Counted from the stretch's first letter, positions 24,177-32,970 are shown. The stretch: 64,000 nt of DNA from Eubacteriales bacterium (GCA_030524455.1 JAUNGT010000004.1:59011-123010); one strand, 5' to 3'. Notes: generated by a model not told the origin, from the sequence alone. Numbers and translations are program-made.

Positions 24177-25811
24177 ATGAAAAGAAAAGAGGCAATGAAA
24201 AAGATTACGGCTTGTGTACTTACACTGTCCATGGCGGCCGGGCTTGCTGCCTGCGGCGCGGCAGGCGGTGCAGAGGGAGCAAATACGGCGGGTACAGCTG
24301 AAAACACGGCGAAAGAAGAAAATGTCAGCGCGGACAAAAAGGATACGTGGCTGGCGGATGAGATGGTGACAATCACTTATGCCAGGCCGGAGAGCAGCCT
24401 GCAGCCTTATGATCCGGACTGCGCGACAGTGACGTGGATCAGAGAGAATCTGGGGATAGACCTTCAAGTGTCTACCTATTCCGATTATGAGACCAAGATG
24501 AATACGTTGCTGGCGGCCAATCAGCTTCCGGACTTGTTTACAATCTGGGGAAATGTCAACGATGTAGTAGGAACGGGCAGTCTGTTGGAGCTGACGGAAC
24601 TGATTGAACAGTATGCGCCGAATATCCAACAGGATTATGACAACATTCCGGAACTCTCCCGTTACAAGGTGGATGGCGGAATTTATACACTGGCCCAGAT
24701 CCGGAGAGATGAGAACTGGGAGCAGGGCTCAGTTCCGTGTATCCGGACAGATTTGCTCGAGGAGCAGGGACTTGCAGTACCCACAACCTGGGACGAGCTT
24801 TATGACGTGCTGGATGTGTTGGCAGAGGCCTATCCGGAGTCTATCGCCTATGGAGCAAGAGGGGATGACCGTGTGCTGTTCAACTATATGAGCCCTATCA
24901 AGGGGCTTGGAGGGGATTACGGGCTGTATCAGGATGAGGAAGGCGTCTGGCACATGGGCTGTCTGGAGGATTCCTATAAGGAGGCGCTACAGTATTTGAA
25001 CCGGATGTATGAGGCTGGTATTCTGGACAATGAGTACTTGATTGTATCTGCAGATGACTGGAAGTCTGGGCTGGGCACCGGAAAATACTTGTTTTATTAC
25101 GACAATCCGGTTTTTCTGGACACGCTTAACAAGACGCTGAGGGAGACAAATCCTGATGCGAAGCTGGAGCCCATTATGTTCCTGGCAAACGATAAGGGAG
25201 AGACGGCAAACTACGGACATCCCAATAACTATTATAATGTGTGGGGAATCAGCGCGGATACGGAAAATCAGGAAGTACTGATGAAATTTGTCAACTGGCT
25301 CTATAGCGAACAGGGCGGTTATCTGATGAATTATGGTGTCGAAGGCGTGCACTGGGAGATGGTGGATGGAAAACCCCGGTTTTTGGAGAGCGTGGTGGAG
25401 GAGTATAAGTCCCGGACGGGGGATCCCACATATGAGGCAGGCTCCGAAATCGGTATCGGCGATCTCTTTTTGGATATGTCCTGGTATTCCAACTATGACG
25501 CGGCTTTTAAGTCTACCAGCGAGGAATCCTGGACCAGGGAAAACATCCATAAGGTATATGAGACGCATATGGATGATGTACTTCAGCAGCCTATTGAGCC
25601 TCCTTATACGACGGAGGAGTCTGCACGAATTACGGAAATAAATCAGAGTTATATGGATTATAGTAAAACGGAAATTAATAAATTTGTCAGCGGCGAACGC
25701 TCTTTTGACGAGTGGGATGCTTTCGTGCAGGAGTTGATCAATAAGGGAGCGCAGGAGCGTGTGGACATTGCGAACCAGGCGGAGCAGCGCTTTGCGGAGG
25801 AGAATCGGTAA
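24177..25811 (+). CDS. Extracellular sugar-binding lipoprotein
   Basis: The 544-residue solute-binding protein has a lipoprotein signal peptide (basic MKRKEAMKK, hydrophobic core, lipobox LAAC), so it is membrane-anchored outside the cell. The long LplA/YtcQ-like fold is the usual partner of LplB/YtcP-type permeases. The start follows AGGAGGAGG; an upstream in-frame ATG precedes the ribosome binding site. The stop overlaps the next start (TAATG). The ligand is unknown, probably an oligosaccharide or sugar acid given the catabolic genes behind it. Confidence 0.9.
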   Translation: MKRKEAMKKITACVLTLSMAAGLAACGAAGGAEGANTAGTAENTAKEENVSADKKDTWLADEMVTITYARPESSLQPYDPDCATVTWIRENLGIDLQVSTYSDYETKMNTLLAANQLPDLFTIWGNVNDVVGTGSLLELTELIEQYAPNIQQDYDNIPELSRYKVDGGIYTLAQIRRDENWEQGSVPCIRTDLLEEQGLAVPTTWDELYDVLDVLAEAYPESIAYGARGDDRVLFNYMSPIKGLGGDYGLYQDEEGVWHMGCLEDSYKEALQYLNRMYEAGILDNEYLIVSADDWKSGLGTGKYLFYYDNPVFLDTLNKTLRETNPDAKLEPIMFLANDKGETANYGHPNNYYNVWGISADTENQEVLMKFVNWLYSEQGGYLMNYGVEGVHWEMVDGKPRFLESVVEEYKSRTGDPTYEAGSEIGIGDLFLDMSWYSNYDAAFKSTSEESWTRENIHKVYETHMDDVLQQPIEPPYTTEESARITEINQSYMDYSKTEINKFVSGERSFDEWDAFVQELINKGAQERVDIANQAEQRFAEENR

Positions 25812-27289
25812 TGGAAGTGTATCAGGATCGATCAGAACGGGAGATCAAAATTTTGGAGAGGACGGATATCCTGGTGGTCGGCGCAGGATTGGGCGGCATC
25901 TGTGCCGCCCTTTCCGCAGCGAGGGCAGGGATGCGGGTTGTTTTGGCAGAAAAAAATGCAGTTTTGGGAGGGCAGGCGGCGGAAATCGACACCTGGGGCC
26001 TGGATGGATTTGTGGACAGGACGGGCAGGTTGGCGGTAAAGGGCTATCCCTGGGAGATTCTGCAGGAAACTTTGAAGGAGGGCGGTTCCGATCCTTTGTT
26101 TACCCAAATCAACCTGCAGACCATGCAGGAAAAGGGGATTGGGGATGAACTGCGTCGGATTGGTCTTGACGCATATGTGCCCTATGTGGATACGGGAACT
26201 TTTATGAACCCCTTCAACGATCAATATGTAAATCCGAACGCTTATCGGTATATTGCACACAGACTGCTTGAGCAGGCGGGAGTGGAGGTACTTCTGGGAA
26301 TGCCGGCTGTGGATGTTATTATGGAAGAAAGTATTGTCCGCGGGGTTGTGCTACAGGGGGAATTTGAAAAATTTGTTGTGTTTGCCGGAAGAATTGTGGA
26401 TACGACCCAGGGAGCCAGTGTGTGCGCCCTGGCGGGAAAACGGTTTGCATGGCCCAAGGCATATGTAGGTACGCTTCCGAGGGTTTGCGGAGTGGATGCA
26501 GGGCAGTTGATTGAATATATTCGGAGCACACCGGAGGAACAGTGGTTTCTGCGTCCGATGGTCGGGAAAAGGGCGGATCCGGATGAGATGGAGCAGCTGT
26601 TGAGAGCCGGTGCGCCGTTGGCAATCCATGGCTTTACCGGGGCCTTGAAGCAGGCGGTAAAGGATGACCCGGCCTACCGGCTGATTGAGAGAATGTGCGA
26701 TGTATTGATGTTCTTTTATGAGGCGGACGGTGTAGGTGCTTATTGGGCTATCGACGATACGCTGCACCATACGAACGTATCCGATCCGAAGGAATTTGCA
26801 GCAGCGATCTGCGCAGTGCGGCAGCAGCAATGGCTGGTACACAAGTTTTTTACACGCTATATTCCGGGCTTTGCGCATGCGCAGCTTTTGGATACCTATG
26901 TCAATATTTCCAAGGCATATCATCAGACCTGGGAACCGTCAGGATTTACGGAATACGATATTACTCCGGAGGAAATAAAAAACGGGCGTACAGAACGGGA
27001 AGACAGGATTGTGAAGATACTGGGGCATCCGATGAGCGGACAGAATGCCGGAGGCTGGTATGTGCCGTTGGCAGCGTTGATCCCCAAAGAGCTGGACAAT
27101 ATTCTGGTGACGGGCAAGGCTGCCTGCCGGAAGATCCATTATATTGCATCCTGCGGCCTTGTCGGGCAGGCGGCGGGGGCGGCGGCCGTACAATCGCTCC
27201 GCCAGGGGAGACCGTTTCGTCAGACGGAAGCGGAGGCGGTACGGGAACTTTTAAGGCAGCAAAATGTATTGATCTCGGAGGAGGTGTAA
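25811..27289 (+). CDS. FAD-dependent oxidoreductase (FAD_oxidored family)
   Basis: The 492-residue flavoprotein has an N-terminal dinucleotide-binding motif (ILVVGAGLGGICAALSAARAG), the acidic residue closing the second strand (LAEKN) and GGQAAEIDTWGL. The C-terminal FAD motif lies in NILVTGKAACRKIHYIASCGLVGQAAGAAA. The family (PF12831) includes proteins of unknown substrate found beside sugar importers in gut anaerobes. No signal peptide is present, so it is cytosolic. Its place between the binding protein and a DapA-like lyase suggests oxidation or dehydrogenation of the imported compound; this is inference. Confidence 0.82.
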   Translation: MEVYQDRSEREIKILERTDILVVGAGLGGICAALSAARAGMRVVLAEKNAVLGGQAAEIDTWGLDGFVDRTGRLAVKGYPWEILQETLKEGGSDPLFTQINLQTMQEKGIGDELRRIGLDAYVPYVDTGTFMNPFNDQYVNPNAYRYIAHRLLEQAGVEVLLGMPAVDVIMEESIVRGVVLQGEFEKFVVFAGRIVDTTQGASVCALAGKRFAWPKAYVGTLPRVCGVDAGQLIEYIRSTPEEQWFLRPMVGKRADPDEMEQLLRAGAPLAIHGFTGALKQAVKDDPAYRLIERMCDVLMFFYEADGVGAYWAIDDTLHHTNVSDPKEFAAAICAVRQQQWLVHKFFTRYIPGFAHAQLLDTYVNISKAYHQTWEPSGFTEYDITPEEIKNGRTEREDRIVKILGHPMSGQNAGGWYVPLAALIPKELDNILVTGKAACRKIHYIASCGLVGQAAGAAAVQSLRQGRPFRQTEAEAVRELLRQQNVLISEEV

Positions 27290-27298
27290 CAAAAAAGC

Positions 27299-28207
27299 AT
27301 GAGAAACAAGCTATATGGAGTTACTGTAGCGATGGTTACTCCTTTTACGGCAGACGGAAGAGTGGACAGAAAGGCGTTGGTAAGACTGACAGAAAAGCTG
27401 ATTGAAAAGGGCGTAAACTGTCTGTATCCCTGCGGAACCACAGGAGAGATGGTGCATCTTTCCGCCGGAGAGCGGAAGGAAATCGCCGAAACAGTGATCG
27501 GCACGGCGGCGGGACGGGTTCCGGTATTCATTCACTGTGGGGCTGTACGACAGGAGGAAACGGAAGAGCTTTTGCTGCATGCGGCAGCTTCGGGAGCAGA
27601 CGGGGCAGGGGTAGTGACACCTATGTTTTTGGGAGCCACGCAGGAGGAAATACTGACTTATTACCGGCGGCTGTCGGATCTTGTGCCACCTGGATTTCCG
27701 ATCTATCTTTATAACATACCTCAGTGCTCCGGAAATGATTTAAACGCGGAAACAGCTCGGAACCTGGCCAAAGAATGTGATAACATTATTGGCATTAAAT
27801 ACAGCTGGACAGATATCCCCCGAATCCTGGAATATTTGCAGATTCCTGACTTCTCCGTCCTGCACGGATGTGATAAAATATTCGCAGAACTGCTCCTAAT
27901 GGGCTGCGACGGTACGGTTTCCGGTGTGGCGGGGGTGTTTCCGGAACCCTTTGTGGCCGTATATGAGGCATGGAAGCATCGGGATATTTCGGAACTGCAG
28001 CGGTGGCAGAAGGTTTGCGTCAGATTTTGTGATCTTTTGCGTTGCGGGACAAATATGTCCTGGTTTAAACAGGCGCTTTCACTGCGGGGCCTGTCGGTAG
28101 GCGGAATGCGTGCGCCCCAGCTGGATCTTGCGTCGACGGACACCGCTCAGACGCTGAGACAGTTGGAGGAGCTTTGCCGGGAGACGGGTATCCGTCTGGA
28201 GATATAA
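27299..28207 (+). CDS. DapA/NanA-superfamily lyase (dihydrodipicolinate synthase-like)
   Basis: The 302-residue class I aldolase has the GTTGE pyruvate-binding motif (YPCGTTGEMVHLSAGE), the catalytic Tyr in IYLYNIPQ and the Schiff-base Lys in IIGIKYSW. Members condense or split pyruvate-type keto acids (DapA, N-acetylneuraminate lyase, keto-deoxy sugar aldolases). The location with a sugar importer, an oxidoreductase and a PfkB kinase argues for a catabolic keto-acid aldolase rather than lysine synthesis. The substrate cannot be fixed from sequence. Confidence 0.85.
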   Translation: MRNKLYGVTVAMVTPFTADGRVDRKALVRLTEKLIEKGVNCLYPCGTTGEMVHLSAGERKEIAETVIGTAAGRVPVFIHCGAVRQEETEELLLHAAASGADGAGVVTPMFLGATQEEILTYYRRLSDLVPPGFPIYLYNIPQCSGNDLNAETARNLAKECDNIIGIKYSWTDIPRILEYLQIPDFSVLHGCDKIFAELLLMGCDGTVSGVAGVFPEPFVAVYEAWKHRDISELQRWQKVCVRFCDLLRCGTNMSWFKQALSLRGLSVGGMRAPQLDLASTDTAQTLRQLEELCRETGIRLEI

Positions 28208-28236
28208 GCAATAAAACAGTCAAAAAGGAGGCTGCC

Positions 28237-29124
28237 ATGAAATTCCTCGTCCTTGGTTCCGCAAACTACGATTACACCTATCACCTGCGGCATATCGCAC
28301 AGCCGGGGGAGACGATTGCAGCCTCTCTTTTGGAGACGGCCTGCGGCGGAAAGGGCTTTAATCAGGCGGCGGCTCTGGCAAAGGCCGGGGCAAATGTTTT
28401 TCTGGCGGCCCTCGTAGGCAGCGATGGGGAGGAGCTGGAGCGGGAGGCCAGAGGCTACGGCGTGGATTGCAGTCTTTTGAAGCGCTGCGGCAGGGGACGC
28501 ACCGGAAACGCGATGATTCAGGTGGACCGGGAAGGGCAAAACTGTATCGTACTCTATGGCGGGACGAACCGGATGTGGACGCAGAAGGATATAGAAACGG
28601 CGCTGGCGGATTTTGGGCCGGGAGATGTGCTGGTGCTGCAGAATGAAATCAACGGGATGCCCGAAATCCTCCGACAGGCCTGCTGTCGGGGAATGGAGAT
28701 CGTGCTCAATCCTTCTCCCTTTGAACCGGAGATATTAAGCTGGGAGCTGGAGAGAGTTTCCCTGTTTATGCTAAACGAGGTGGAAGGGGAACAGATGACG
28801 GGAACGGATGAGCCGGAGGAAATTTTAAACCGTTTGCTAGCCCGTCACCCGAAGGCGGCGGCAGTGCTGACGCTGGGAGAACAGGGAGCCTGGTATGCGG
28901 ATGCGGCGGAACGCGTTTTCTGCCCGGCCCAAAAGGTGAAAGCAGTGGATACCACGGCGGCGGGCGATACTTTTACCGGATATTTTCTGGCGTCCCGTGC
29001 CGGAGGGATGGGGACGGAGAAATGCCTGCAAAGAGCGGCGGCGGCCTCCGCTCTTGCGGTATCCCGAAAAGGGGCGGCGGTGTCGGTGCCGACGCAGGAG
29101 GAACTGGAAGCGGCCGTGCAGTGA
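28237..29124 (+). CDS. PfkB-family carbohydrate kinase, ribokinase-like
   Basis: The 295-residue sugar kinase has the first PfkB signature GGKGFNQAAALAKAGANVFLAALVGSDG, the ATP/anion-hole motif AVDTTAAGDTFTGYF with the catalytic Asp, and the usual L-G-x-x-G before it. It is closest in layout to ribokinase. The start ATG 28237 follows AAAGGAGG. It is the last gene of the operon that begins at 22323 and probably phosphorylates the sugar released by the pathway. Confidence 0.87.
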   Translation: MKFLVLGSANYDYTYHLRHIAQPGETIAASLLETACGGKGFNQAAALAKAGANVFLAALVGSDGEELEREARGYGVDCSLLKRCGRGRTGNAMIQVDREGQNCIVLYGGTNRMWTQKDIETALADFGPGDVLVLQNEINGMPEILRQACCRGMEIVLNPSPFEPEILSWELERVSLFMLNEVEGEQMTGTDEPEEILNRLLARHPKAAAVLTLGEQGAWYADAAERVFCPAQKVKAVDTTAAGDTFTGYFLASRAGGMGTEKCLQRAAAASALAVSRKGAAVSVPTQEELEAAVQ

Positions 29125-29140
29125 CGGCCGCGGTATCGCG

Positions 29141-29173
29141 TCGGATAGGGGAAGAAGATTTTTCCCTATCCGA
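29141..29173. terminator. Bidirectional stem-loop between the kinase and GntR genes
   Basis: TCGGATAGGG (29141-29150) pairs with CCCTATCCGA (29164-29173). The loop contains the run ATTTTT. It separates two convergent genes. Confidence 0.6.
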
Positions 29174-29174
29174 T

Positions 29175-29831
29175 TCAGGAATTCGGCGCTTTAATGTCCT
29201 CCTGAAGGACACGAATACTCCGCTCCAGATCGCCGTCCCGCAGGGCATCCCAAATGGCAAGATGCGGGGGAGACGGAATCTGCATATTCAGCTGTTTTTC
29301 CAGGAACCACTGATTTTGCGCAAAATAACGCTTTTGAATGTGCAGGCTTTCCGCGAGAAAACGGGACAGGATTTTGCTGTTGGCATAGGAGGCCAGCAGA
29401 AGATGGAATTCCTCGTTGTTCTCCCAGTTTTTGAGAATTGTCACGCCGTTTTTTGCAATTTCCCAAAAAGCGTCGATCTGGCGGCGGATATCGTCGAGAT
29501 GGTACTCTACAATATCGGCAAAGCCGGCTTTTAAGGCTTCGGTCTCCAGCAAAAGACGCATTTTTACAACATCCTCCGCTTCCTTGGGGTTGATCTGGAT
29601 CACCACATAGCCGAAGCGGGGGATGTTTTTGAGAACACCCTCGCTGCACAGACGGACAAGCGCCTCGCGGATCGGCGCCTTGCTGACGCCGAACACCTCC
29701 ACAAGCTGCCGCTCGTTCAGGACAATACCTTCCTGCTGAGGAGTCTGTATAATCATTTCCAGAATTTCATCGTGGATTTTGTCGGAAAGGGATTCCTTTT
29801 GCGGCTTCGTATAACTGCTTAAATCCATCAT
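29175..29831 (-). CDS. GntR-family regulator, FadR subfamily (FCD domain)
   Basis: The 218-residue repressor has an N-terminal winged helix (LNERQLVEVFGVSKAPIREALVRLCSEGVLKN...GYVV) and a C-terminal all-helical FCD ligand domain with metal-ligand type residues (EAEDVVKMRLLLETEAL ... D and H residues through EEFHLLLASYANS). FCD regulators usually sense organic or sugar acids. It most likely controls the convergent catabolic operon, a second layer beside the broken two-component system. Confidence 0.88.
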   Translation of the reverse strand: MMDLSSYTKPQKESLSDKIHDEILEMIIQTPQQEGIVLNERQLVEVFGVSKAPIREALVRLCSEGVLKNIPRFGYVVIQINPKEAEDVVKMRLLLETEALKAGFADIVEYHLDDIRRQIDAFWEIAKNGVTILKNWENNEEFHLLLASYANSKILSRFLAESLHIQKRYFAQNQWFLEKQLNMQIPSPPHLAIWDALRDGDLERSIRVLQEDIKAPNS

Positions 29832-29854
29832 TTCAACACCTCGCTTTTATAATC

Positions 29855-29867
29855 TTATCACTGATAA
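29855..29867. promoter_or_regulatory. Candidate operator upstream of the GntR gene
   Basis: TTATC-ACT-GATAA is a short palindrome 24 bp before the start codon, in an AT-rich promoter region; it is placed as an autoregulatory site would be. Confidence 0.35.
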
Positions 29868-29930
29868 TATCATTAAAATCGAAAATTGTCCAGTTTTTAT
29901 AGGAAATTGTGCGTCGGATGAACTATTGGT

Positions 29931-30063
29931 GTTACCGTTCACTCAGTACTGTGCATTTACTGCACAGTACGTGAGAAAATGATTCAGGAGTGCATAAATC
30001 CCATCGCCGTAGGCGATTTTAAATGGATTTATGCATGTTACTGGTCACGGAGTGAACAGCAAC
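29931..30063. repeat. Palindromic intergenic element with three nested stems
   Basis: GTTACCGTTCACTC (29931-29944) pairs at 12 of 14 positions with GAGTGAACAGCAAC (30050-30063). Inside are two perfect hairpins: GTACTGTGCA/TGCACAGTAC (29946-29970) and TGCATAAATCC/GGATTTATGCA (29991-30035), the latter enclosing ATCGCC/GGCGAT. The whole folds as a three-way junction and contains no gene. It lies in the 343-bp gap between the GntR and peptidase genes. Confidence 0.7.
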
Positions 30064-30174
30064 CCCAACCACTTGCTGTTTGAGGCGTGGGAACGTAACT
30101 TTTGATTGACTGTGCAGTTCACTGGTGATATGATTTTAGAAAATAACACTGGTATGATTAGAGAGGAGAACGGA

Positions 30175-31635
30175 ATGGACAACGAGCTTTACAAACGGGT
30201 AAGCGATTGGTTTGACGATCACCGTGAGGCGATGGTGCGGGATATCGAACGCCTGGTGCGTATTCCCAGCGTGTCGGAGCCGTCGGAGGAGCAGCCGCCC
30301 TTCGGACAGGCCTGCCGGGATTGCATGGACGAGATGCTGGCGATGGGACGTGAGCACGGTTTTTCGACGGAAAACTATGACTATTATGCGGGGAGCATCG
30401 GGGGAGAGACGAAGGACTGGGATAATATGATCGGTCTGTGGAATCATCTGGATGTGGTGCCGGCGGGCAACGGCTGGAGCCAGGATCCCTTTGAGCCCGT
30501 GCGCAAAAAGCAGTTTTTGATCGGGCGCGGGGCGGATGACAACAAGGGGCCGGCGGTTGGCATGCTCTATGTCATGAAGTGTATCCGGGAGCTGGGGATC
30601 CCGATGGAGCATGAGCTGAGACTGTTTGTGGGCTGCGATGAGGAGCGCGGAATGGAGGATCTGGCCTGGTATGCCAGGCAGGGATATCCTTATCCGAAGC
30701 TTTCCATGATTGCGGACAGCGGCTTTCCGGTTTGCTACGGTGAAAAGGGGATCGTGGAGGGCTGGATGTATGCGGAGAAGCCTTTTTCAGAGGAGGTTCT
30801 GGAATGCGAGGGAGGGAGCGCCTCCAACATGATCCCGGATCTGGCCTGGGTGAAGCTGCGCTGCAGCGGGGCTCTGGAGCGGGAGCTGGCGGAGAAGACT
30901 GCCGGGGAGCAGGCCTGCGCAGAGGGGATTTCCTGGGAAATAAAAGAGAATAGCCTTTGCATCCGTGCGAAGGGGACCAGCCGTCACAGCGCCTTTCCGG
31001 AGGGAAGCCGGAACGCGGTGCATGAGCTGGCAGCCTTTCTGGCGGGGCTGGAGAGTCTGACAGCGCAGGATCGGGAAATTTTCCGGGCGCTGGCGCAGCT
31101 TTCGGAGGGATACGACGGGGCGCCGGTGGGGATTTGCTACAGCGATGAGGTTTCCGGGAGCACAACCTGCGCGGCCACGGTACTGCGGACACGGGACAGA
31201 CATGCGGGACTTCAGTTCAATATTCGCTATGCGATTACCGCGGATAAGAATGCTTTGCTGGAAAGCCTGAAAAAAAGCGCGGAGCGCTGCGGCCTGGTAT
31301 GGGAGCCGGTGCGTGTTTCGGAGCCCAACTATTTCCCGAAGGAGCACCCGGCCGTGAAAATTTTGACAGATCTGTTCAATGAGGTGACGGGGGAAGCAAG
31401 GGAAAGCTTTACCATGGGAGGCGGTACCTATGCCAGGAAGCTGCCGAACGCCTTCGCCTACGGTGTGGGCGGCATGAAGGACGACGCAGCGGACCGGGAG
31501 GCGTCAAAGGAGCTGTTCGCGCCCGGACACGGCGGCGCTCACGGGCCGGATGAGGCTTTAAATGTCCGGAAGCTGACAGACGCTCTGAAAATCTATGTGA
31601 TGGCGCTGCATGCGCTCAACGGCTGCAGTCTGTAA
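30175..31635 (+). CDS. M20-family dipeptidase (Sapep/PepV type)
   Basis: The 486-residue zinc metallopeptidase has metal-site motifs LWNHLDVVPAG (His and Asp), GRGADDNKGP (bridging Asp) and GCDEERGMEDL (catalytic Glu pair). The distal ligand region TMGGGTYARKLPNAFAYG fits Sapep-type dipeptidases. It is cytosolic and cleaves dipeptides from uptake or turnover. The start ATG 30175 follows GAGGAG; upstream frame extension covers promoter-like sequence. The gene end overlaps the first of three short direct repeats. Confidence 0.88.
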   Translation: MDNELYKRVSDWFDDHREAMVRDIERLVRIPSVSEPSEEQPPFGQACRDCMDEMLAMGREHGFSTENYDYYAGSIGGETKDWDNMIGLWNHLDVVPAGNGWSQDPFEPVRKKQFLIGRGADDNKGPAVGMLYVMKCIRELGIPMEHELRLFVGCDEERGMEDLAWYARQGYPYPKLSMIADSGFPVCYGEKGIVEGWMYAEKPFSEEVLECEGGSASNMIPDLAWVKLRCSGALERELAEKTAGEQACAEGISWEIKENSLCIRAKGTSRHSAFPEGSRNAVHELAAFLAGLESLTAQDREIFRALAQLSEGYDGAPVGICYSDEVSGSTTCAATVLRTRDRHAGLQFNIRYAITADKNALLESLKKSAERCGLVWEPVRVSEPNYFPKEHPAVKILTDLFNEVTGEARESFTMGGGTYARKLPNAFAYGVGGMKDDAADREASKELFAPGHGGAHGPDEALNVRKLTDALKIYVMALHALNGCSL

Positions 31636-31680
31636 AAAAATAGGCTGCAGGCAGTAAAAATCAGACTGCAGGCTGTAAGG
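31620..31680. repeat. Three direct repeats of about 21 bp at the end of the peptidase gene
   Basis: GGCTGCAGTCTGTAA, GGCTGCAGGCAGTAA and GACTGCAGGCTGTAA recur at 22- and 21-bp steps. The first forms the last codons and stop of the peptidase; the other two are non-coding. Each holds a PstI-like CTGCAG core. Confidence 0.7.
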
Positions 31681-31686
31681 AGGTGG

Positions 31687-32304
31687 CTACAGCGGCAGGT
31701 CCACGGGCATATCGCCCCGGAAGATTTTGTCGTCCTGCTCGGTGATGGGGCGTCTGACCCGGCAGGGATTGCCGTAGGCCACCACATTGTCGGGAATGTC
31801 GCGGGTAACGACGCTGCCCGCCCCGATGATGGAGTGGTCGCCGATGGTGACGCCGGGCAGGATGACGCAGCTGCCACCGATCCAGACGTTGTTCCCGATT
31901 GTGACGGGGAGGTTATACTGGGCCACCTGCTCGCGCAGCCGGGGCGAAACCGGGTGCGTCCCGGTGCAGAGGGTTACGTTGGGGCCGATCATCACGTCGT
32001 TTCCCACCGTAATCTTTGTATCATCCACCATTGTCAGGTTGAAATTCGCGTAAACCCGGTCGCCGAAGTGCACATGCTTACCGCCCCAGTTGGCATAAAA
32101 GGGCGTCTCGATGTAACAGCCCTCTCCGATGTGGGCAAACATCTTTTTCAGGAGAGCGGTCTTTTCTTTTTGCTGGCTGGGCTTTAAATGGTTGTAGTCA
32201 TAAACCCTGTCCAGCCATTCCAGCTGCTCTTTGGCAATCTGCGGATCGTCGCACAGATAAAGCCGTCCGCTGTGCATTCGCTCCACAATCTCTTCCTGTG
32301 TCAT
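31687..32304 (-). CDS. Maltose/galactoside O-acetyltransferase family protein
   Basis: The 205-residue protein has an N-terminal Mac domain (MTQEEIVERMHSGRLYLCDDPQI) followed by left-handed beta-helix hexapeptide repeats (IGPNVTL, IGNNVWIGGSCVILPGVTIGDHSIIGAGSVVT). The catalytic His is in LCTGTHPVSPRLR. It transfers acetyl from acetyl-CoA to a sugar hydroxyl, probably for detoxifying non-metabolised sugars. It is followed on the same strand by nothing until the peptidase end. Confidence 0.9.
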   Translation of the reverse strand: MTQEEIVERMHSGRLYLCDDPQIAKEQLEWLDRVYDYNHLKPSQQKEKTALLKKMFAHIGEGCYIETPFYANWGGKHVHFGDRVYANFNLTMVDDTKITVGNDVMIGPNVTLCTGTHPVSPRLREQVAQYNLPVTIGNNVWIGGSCVILPGVTIGDHSIIGAGSVVTRDIPDNVVAYGNPCRVRRPITEQDDKIFRGDMPVDLPL

Positions 32305-32332
32305 GAAAAAATACCTCCATTCAATATGCGGA

Positions 32333-32773
32333 TCAGCCGATCCCTTCCTCTTCCAGATGGTCGATCACCATGCTGGCGGACAGGGCATTGTCCGCGATGG
32401 GCAGCCAGAGCTGGGAAAGATGCAGCAGGCAGTCGTCGTGAGGCGTCTCCCCGGGATGCTCCAGAAAGGCCAGGACGATTTCATATAAAACGGTCTCGTC
32501 GGGCGGAAGCTGGGACATCCTTTTTTTCATCAGCCGCTCCAGGCAGGAAGTATCCTGACAGTCTGAGTCGATGGAGATCTCCAGATCCTCCAGGAATTTA
32601 TCGTGAAGATCCTGGATCCAGGCCGCGATAAAGATCACCTTCACCAGGGCCGGGCAGAAAAAAGGCATCTCCTCAATATCGTCGTAGAGCTCCGAGAAGC
32701 GAATATAGTGCAGGGACGACAAAAAAAGATGCCGCCGCGCCAGTTCTTCCAGACAGTGCTGTTTACTGGTCAT
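32333..32773 (-). CDS. Hypothetical acidic protein
   Basis: I do not recognise this 146-residue protein. It is rich in Leu, Asp and Glu and looks all-helical, with no signal or membrane segment; it ends HLEEEGIG. The start ATG 32773 follows GGAGG. A longer reading (to 32836) would begin inside the palindromic repeat and is rejected. It sits 28 bp before the acetyltransferase gene on the same strand and is probably cotranscribed with it. Confidence 0.6.
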   Translation of the reverse strand: MTSKQHCLEELARRHLFLSSLHYIRFSELYDDIEEMPFFCPALVKVIFIAAWIQDLHDKFLEDLEISIDSDCQDTSCLERLMKKRMSQLPPDETVLYEIVLAFLEHPGETPHDDCLLHLSQLWLPIADNALSASMVIDHLEEEGIG

Positions 32774-32810
32774 AAAAATACCTCCCTCCGATTGCTTTTG
32801 TTTTGCATGC

Positions 32811-32970
32811 AACAGTTCAGCCCGCGCCATTCGCAAAGCCGCGCTGACGCGCTTTCCGCCGCTTTGCGGCTACCTTTGCTCATCATCGGGCGCTCCCTCA
32901 GCCAGGAGCAACCGGCCAAAATTCGTGCGAGCACGATTTTTGCCGCTCGCTCCTGGCTGGCTGAACTGTT
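32811..32970 (-). repeat. Palindromic intergenic repeat, copy A (inverted orientation)
   Basis: A 160-bp element with perfect 12-bp terminal inverted repeats (AACAGTTCAGCC/GGCTGAACTGTT). Reading the minus strand, a long stem opens it (CAGCCAGGAGC ... GCTCCTGGCTG with GTGCTCGCAC at the tip), then small stems AGCCGC/GCGGC and GCGCG/CGCGC. It is closely similar along its length to copies at 52095 and 53934. The element ends 37 bp before the start codon at 32773. Together with an AT-rich promoter region it fills the 372-bp gap to the gene at 33146. Confidence 0.9.
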
